Positions 60,131 through 64,000 of a stretch of 64,000 nt of DNA are shown in pieces. The stretch comes from Symbiodinium natans. Lineage: Eukaryota; Sar; Dinophyceae; Suessiales; Symbiodiniaceae. Location of the stretch: positions 1 to 64,000 of the forward strand of contig CAJNDS010002427.1 of assembly GCA_905221605.1 (NCBI GenBank), written 5' to 3'. A program made the position numbers and the translations under genes. Under the pieces are notes generated by a model. It saw nothing but the letters and a program-made list of their open reading frames with translations, was not told where the DNA came from and ran no database searches. The number at the start of each line of letters is the position of its first letter. The stretch's first letter is position 1.

Positions 60131-60576
60131 TGGCTGAATCGCCGTAGAGCAGCGCGCTGAGGCAACGCGACTGCCTGGTCATGCTCGTACGGTGCAGGCC
60201 GCTTTCGCACGAAGGCCGCTGAGCTGACGAGCAGGCGGAGAGTTCCAGGTGCCCAGCCACACATCTGCAGCATGATGGGGATGGACTGTTGCGAGGTTCG
60301 AATGCTCGAAGTGTCTTCGAGCCATCAGCACGTGTTCGTGTTTTATTTTCCTGTTCGCGTGGTGGTTATCGGCCGAGGTGCGTATGAGAACGGATGGGGA
60401 GTCTGTCGCGCCCTTGCAACAACTCACCGCAGCACAGGCGCGTGAGGCACCCGTTCGAGGCCAGCTGCCCGCCCCGCCGAGATGAGACCATGTCACTCCT
60501 GGAGCTTGCCACTGGCGAATGCGGAGCAATGTGACGGAGGTCGGCCACCCTTCGGTGAGCTGTTGGCAAAAACTGC

Positions 60577-61395
60577 CAAGTGCGGGTTGCTAACAAGCTC
60601 CGGGTACCTAGCCTGCACGCCTTCCAAACCCTTCATCTTTTGAACAAGTGCGGGTTGCTAGCCCGCAGGTGTCCCAAACCATTCATTCCAAGCCCTTCCA
60701 AAACAAGCTCTTGAAAAGAAAGGGTTGCCAGCCCGCACGCCTTCCAAGTCCTTCTTGAGCAAGCTCTCAAACAAGTACGGGTTGCTAGCTCCTGCGATTT
60801 CCAAACCCTTCCAATTGCACAAGTGCGGGATGCCAGCCCGCATGCCATCCAAGGCGTTCCAACACGAACTCTCAAACAGGTTGCTCGCCTGCACCTTTTC
60901 CTTATACCTTTCAGCACAATCTTTTCTCCAAGTGCGGGATGCTAGCCCGCAGGTTGCTGGCCCGCACCCGCTCCTAAACAAGTGCAGTAAAGAAGTGTGG
61001 GCTTGCTAGCCTGCACGATTGCCAAGCTCTTTCAACACAAGCTCTTAAACAAGTGCGTGTCGCCAGGGGATGCTTGCGGGTCCGCTTGGGGCAATACAGA
61101 CCGAGACATTTCTTTATTGTGCGTTTTCGCGGGTTTTCCGTAGGTTTCGCAAAGGTTTGTAAAAGCCTTCCGATCTCGCATAATTAACTACTTGTCGAGG
61201 TCAATCCCCAAGGCAAATTTCACAAGCTCTTAGAGCAGCGCGGGTTGCTAGGCACACCTTCCAAGCCCTTCCAACACAAGCTCTCAAACACGTGCGAGTT
61301 GCTAGCCTGCACGTCTTCCAAACCCTTCAGGCACAATCTTTTGAACAAGTGCGGGTTGCTAGCCCGCAGGCTTTCCAAACCCTTCAAAAACAAGC
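60577..61395. repeat. About 60-bp minisatellite (TGCGGGTTGCTAGCCCGCAG)
   Basis: About ten diverged units of AACAAGTGCGGGTTGCTAGC, CCGCANGCCTTCCAAACCCT and TCNAACACAAGCTCTTGA. A dense block lies at 60577-61065, a 130-bp break of other sequence at about 61075-61205, and more units at 61220-61395. The centre GCGGGTTGCTAGCCCGC is nearly palindromic. Copies differ by substitutions and small deletions. Confidence 0.88.
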
Positions 61396-61699
61396 TTCAT
61401 CGAGGTTCGAAATAAAGCTTTGTAAAGCTTTGTTTGGTCTTGCTTTTCCGTGCGAGTCTGCGAGCCAGGACCTCGATCTTGCGCATGCCTCAGCTTGTTT
61501 TCAGGCACTAGGACATGCTTCCAGATTCGTTGTGCAGATATTTTCTCCTCGCTGCTACTGATGCAGCGAGATGGCGACATAACGAATGCAAGCTAGCTTG
61601 CTCCACTTGACTTGACACTAGGGAATTGGCAGGCTCCGTTTCCCCTTCGAACATGCACTTAAAGCAATCACGAGCTTGCGCCACACACATTCTGAGTAA

Positions 61700-62514
61700 T
61701 TAGCGGATGCAAATCCGGCTGGTCTTGTGACCTTCGAGACTCACGACGAGATCGCCACGGCAGTGCTCGTTCGTCCGAACAAGCCAGTCTACCAGACCGC
61801 TGGCCAGCTGCTGTATTTCAGCTTTACATCCCGGCCACATGTAGGACAGTTGTAGGACTGCGACGAGCGTGTAATTAGCGATTGGGAGCGTGCGACCAAC
61901 CGCCAAAAGCAGACGCCCCGATGCCGTGGACCATGCCCTTTCAAACAGGAGGTCTTTACAGGCGGTTCCGCGCCAGTTCCTGTGCTCATGCTGCGCTTAC
62001 CGAGGCCAGCGTCCTCCAATGCATTCTGCGCCCACAGCCGTGGCGACAGGCGGCTGTCAAGGAGAAACGCCTCCCCGAACCGCGCTGCTGTCAGAGCATC
62101 GCTGAGCGTAGGCGGTGTTGCCATGTTGTGCATCAACATCATCAACGGTGATGCCTAAGAAGGGCAAACCACGGACGGCTCTGGCCCAGCAGCGGGCAAA
62201 GAGGCACGACGGCGCACTAACTGCGCAGCTCCAGCTGAACTCTGCGTTTAGCTGCTAAACGCAGCATTCATTAAATCTCCCAAGGCCGACATGTGTTAAT
62301 AGTAATTAAGGCAAAAGAACTTGGGTTCAGGCTGAGGCTGAGGTTGAAAGCTTGGGATGTGGGGAAATCCCCTCTAGGCCTACAAAACTTCGAGCTTGGT
62401 GACCGACTGTTCGGAAAGCCCAGCTTCGTGCACATTTTGGTAGCGCCGTACTAGCGCTCTAACAACCCACGGTTCTCCGGCCCCAAAACGCGCCCAAGCC
62501 ATGTTTGTTGGCAT
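61700..62514 (-). CDS. Unidentified three-exon protein
   Basis: Exons 62384-62514, 62001-62101 and 61700-61953 (stop TAA) join with matching phases through GTAGGC and GTAAGC donors and GCTCAG and GTAAAG acceptors. The protein of about 161 residues starts at a candidate ATG (62514) and reads AWARFGAGEPWVVRALVRRY, then DALTAARFGEAFLLDSRLSP, LLFERAWSTASGRLLLAVGR, CKAEIQQLASGLVDWLVRTN and ends EGHKTSRICIR. It appears mostly helical and soluble. Three exons with clean phases make this a real gene rather than chance, but no family comes to mind; an upstream exon may carry the true start. It is the rightmost minus-strand gene. Confidence 0.55.
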
Positions 62515-62529
62515 GGTGGTTTCAGCCCT

Positions 62530-63740
62530 TACACGTGTCACTACCATGATTCCCAACCCTCTTGGCTCGAAAAGGGAGGGTTGAACAATGGTTGCCGCCA
62601 AGCCTCGCCAAAACCTAGTCACCACAATAGGCCAAATGCTTGCATGCTTGCCTTTCTCTTTGATCAAGCAAACCTCCACTCTCTAGGCTGAATGCGAGCG
62701 CGATGCAAGTGCTTTTCTAGCACCACGTTGGCGTTAAGGAGCTGTACTTGGGGGGCCGCCTCAGATCGAAGACGTAAAGTTGATTAGATCGTTCGCGTGC
62801 CTTTCTATCAAAAAACATCAAGGCTTGTTGAGAACTCGCTATATGACGGTGTCAATCTGGCCCGATTTGTGGGGACAGTCCCGATGAAAACGATCTCCTG
62901 TTTCAGCCGGATGCACCGGTGGGTGGCGCGGAGGCGCCACCAAAAAAAAAACGGGCAGGAGCGCGCAACCTGGCTCCGTGAATGTCGTATCTTGGTTGGA
63001 CTTTGCACCGCTTGGCCCCGCTGATAAGAGCTATCAGCGTTGTGAGAACCCGCTAGCAGACGCTTGTCGGACATAATGTTCCAAGTCCCGGTGACATGCC
63101 GCTCCAGCGTGGCTGTAGGGCGAGCTCGTCGGCGGCAATGATTGGGCACAGCACCACGCCGCTTTGCTGCTGTCAGCAAACCCTACAACGCTCGGCTGCC
63201 TTTTCGGAGGCCAGGCCATGTCCTGCGCCGAGCCTGTCTACCTTTCCTACGGCGACGACAGCACGCTGCGCTCCAGCAAAAGGAAACAAGGGCCAACCGT
63301 TGTGCCAGGGGCCTCAGTATGCCGACGACCACGTGGGAGTTTTTAAGCTGTCAGAACGCGAGCTCTGTTCTTTGCGGTGGTAAGGCTTGCATCCTGACAG
63401 CCACGATCGCCTGTCTACAACTTCTTCAGAGACGTGTCAAAGTACTTGATCCATGCGGGGTTCATGAACTGCAAAATACACTGCAGCCGGGCAGTACGGT
63501 GGAGGGAGTCACATGCAGCTGGTCATGATCCCACATAACTCATTCAAGTGCTCTTCCTCACTGCAGCGGAGGTGAATGTTGACATTGAGGACAAGTGGTC
63601 GGTGACCAAGTCTGCTGCGTGTCGCGAGATTTCACACTTCACCAGCCGAGATTTTGGTGCGGAGGCTTGGTGTGGAAGGCAGGATGCATTTCAACGAAGC
63701 AAAATGTTGCCAAATTTGGGGACGTCCAGCGAACTGTCGC
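62530..63740. other. Probable intergenic region or 5' exons of the edge gene
   Basis: Separates a minus-strand gene from a plus-strand exon. Plus-strand peptides near 63415-63480 (PVYNFFRDVSKYLIHAGFMN) and 63566-63600 (AEVNVDIEDKWS, ending at GTGACC) might be exons. A short sequence at about 62541-62582 resembles the 80-bp unit at 37.3 kb. Confidence 0.35.
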
Positions 63741-63745
63741 AACAG

Positions 63746-64000
63746 TTTCCCACTCTTCGTTCCCCGGCTCCGGGTTGGCGATCCCCACAGCGGCAGATCG
63801 GGTAGCTGCGTATACACACTTTACACCAAGGATTTTGTCCAGGCCGAGATGCGCGCTGCCATCCATGAAAATGAGAAGAATACGACGCTGACCATGCAGC
63901 GACAACAAACCGCGCATCGACTTGCGAACTTCGACAGATCAGTGAGCACATGGGCAGAAAATGCGCAACGATGCACAGGAGAGATGTGGGTGTCTGAAAT
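63746..64000 (+). CDS. Open exon at the right edge, unidentified protein
   Basis: After a CGCAACAG acceptor, the plus frame is open for 84 codons to the end of the window. It begins FPLFVPRLRVGDPHSGRSGS, then CVYTLYTKDFVQAEMRAAIH, ENEKNTTLTMQRQQTAHRLA and ends WAENAQRCTGEMW. The second half is charged and probably coiled coil. The first part vaguely recalls the opening of a PX-type domain, but this is only a guess. Continuation lies outside the window. Confidence 0.45.

Overview
The window reads as nuclear DNA of a dinoflagellate, most likely from the Symbiodiniaceae or their close relatives. It has small exons in conserved proteins, many GC-AG and some apparent GA-AG introns, exons that usually begin after AG|G, TTTAGGG-type telomere repeats, degenerate LINE reverse transcriptases, very long microsatellites and poly-C tracts, and almost all recognisable genes on one strand. 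Most long open frames are repeats or chance. The real genes had to be assembled from exons of 15 to 80 codons whose phases agree.

Genes, right to left on the minus strand: a three-exon unidentified gene (61.7-62.5 kb); a CCDC25 homologue with an NFACT-R domain (50.3-48.1 kb, 12 exons); an unidentified gene (47.8-47.2 kb); a C2-metacaspase (44.2-32.7 kb, at least 10 exons, both catalytic residues present); a J-domain protein (31.1-29.35 kb); a DUF4116 repeat protein (25.4-24.3 kb); a GH128/Asl1-like glycoside hydrolase (21.2-18.3 kb); and a protein with two SpoVS/Alba-like domains and a transit-peptide-like N-terminus (5.04-4.27 kb). An open exon on the plus strand at the right edge (63.75-64.0 kb) suggests a strand switch near 62.5-63.7 kb. 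The genes share no obvious pathway; what unites them is the one-way tandem layout usual in dinoflagellates, where mRNAs mature by trans-splicing.

Repeats: a composite of interstitial telomeric repeats, 21-bp palindromic arrays, poly-C, an 80-bp tandem repeat and two coding-like arrays fills 35.5-40.5 kb. Exon matches place all of it inside one 6.7-kb intron of the metacaspase. Long microsatellites lie at 9.2-9.7 and 12.4-13.2 kb. Minisatellites lie at 17.9-18.1 kb (73 bp) and 60.6-61.4 kb (about 60 bp).

Mobile elements: 52.5-60.1 kb is a graveyard of dinoflagellate LINE fragments in both orientations, including one reverse transcriptase core with YLDD. A copia-type gag remnant lies at 26.3 kb.
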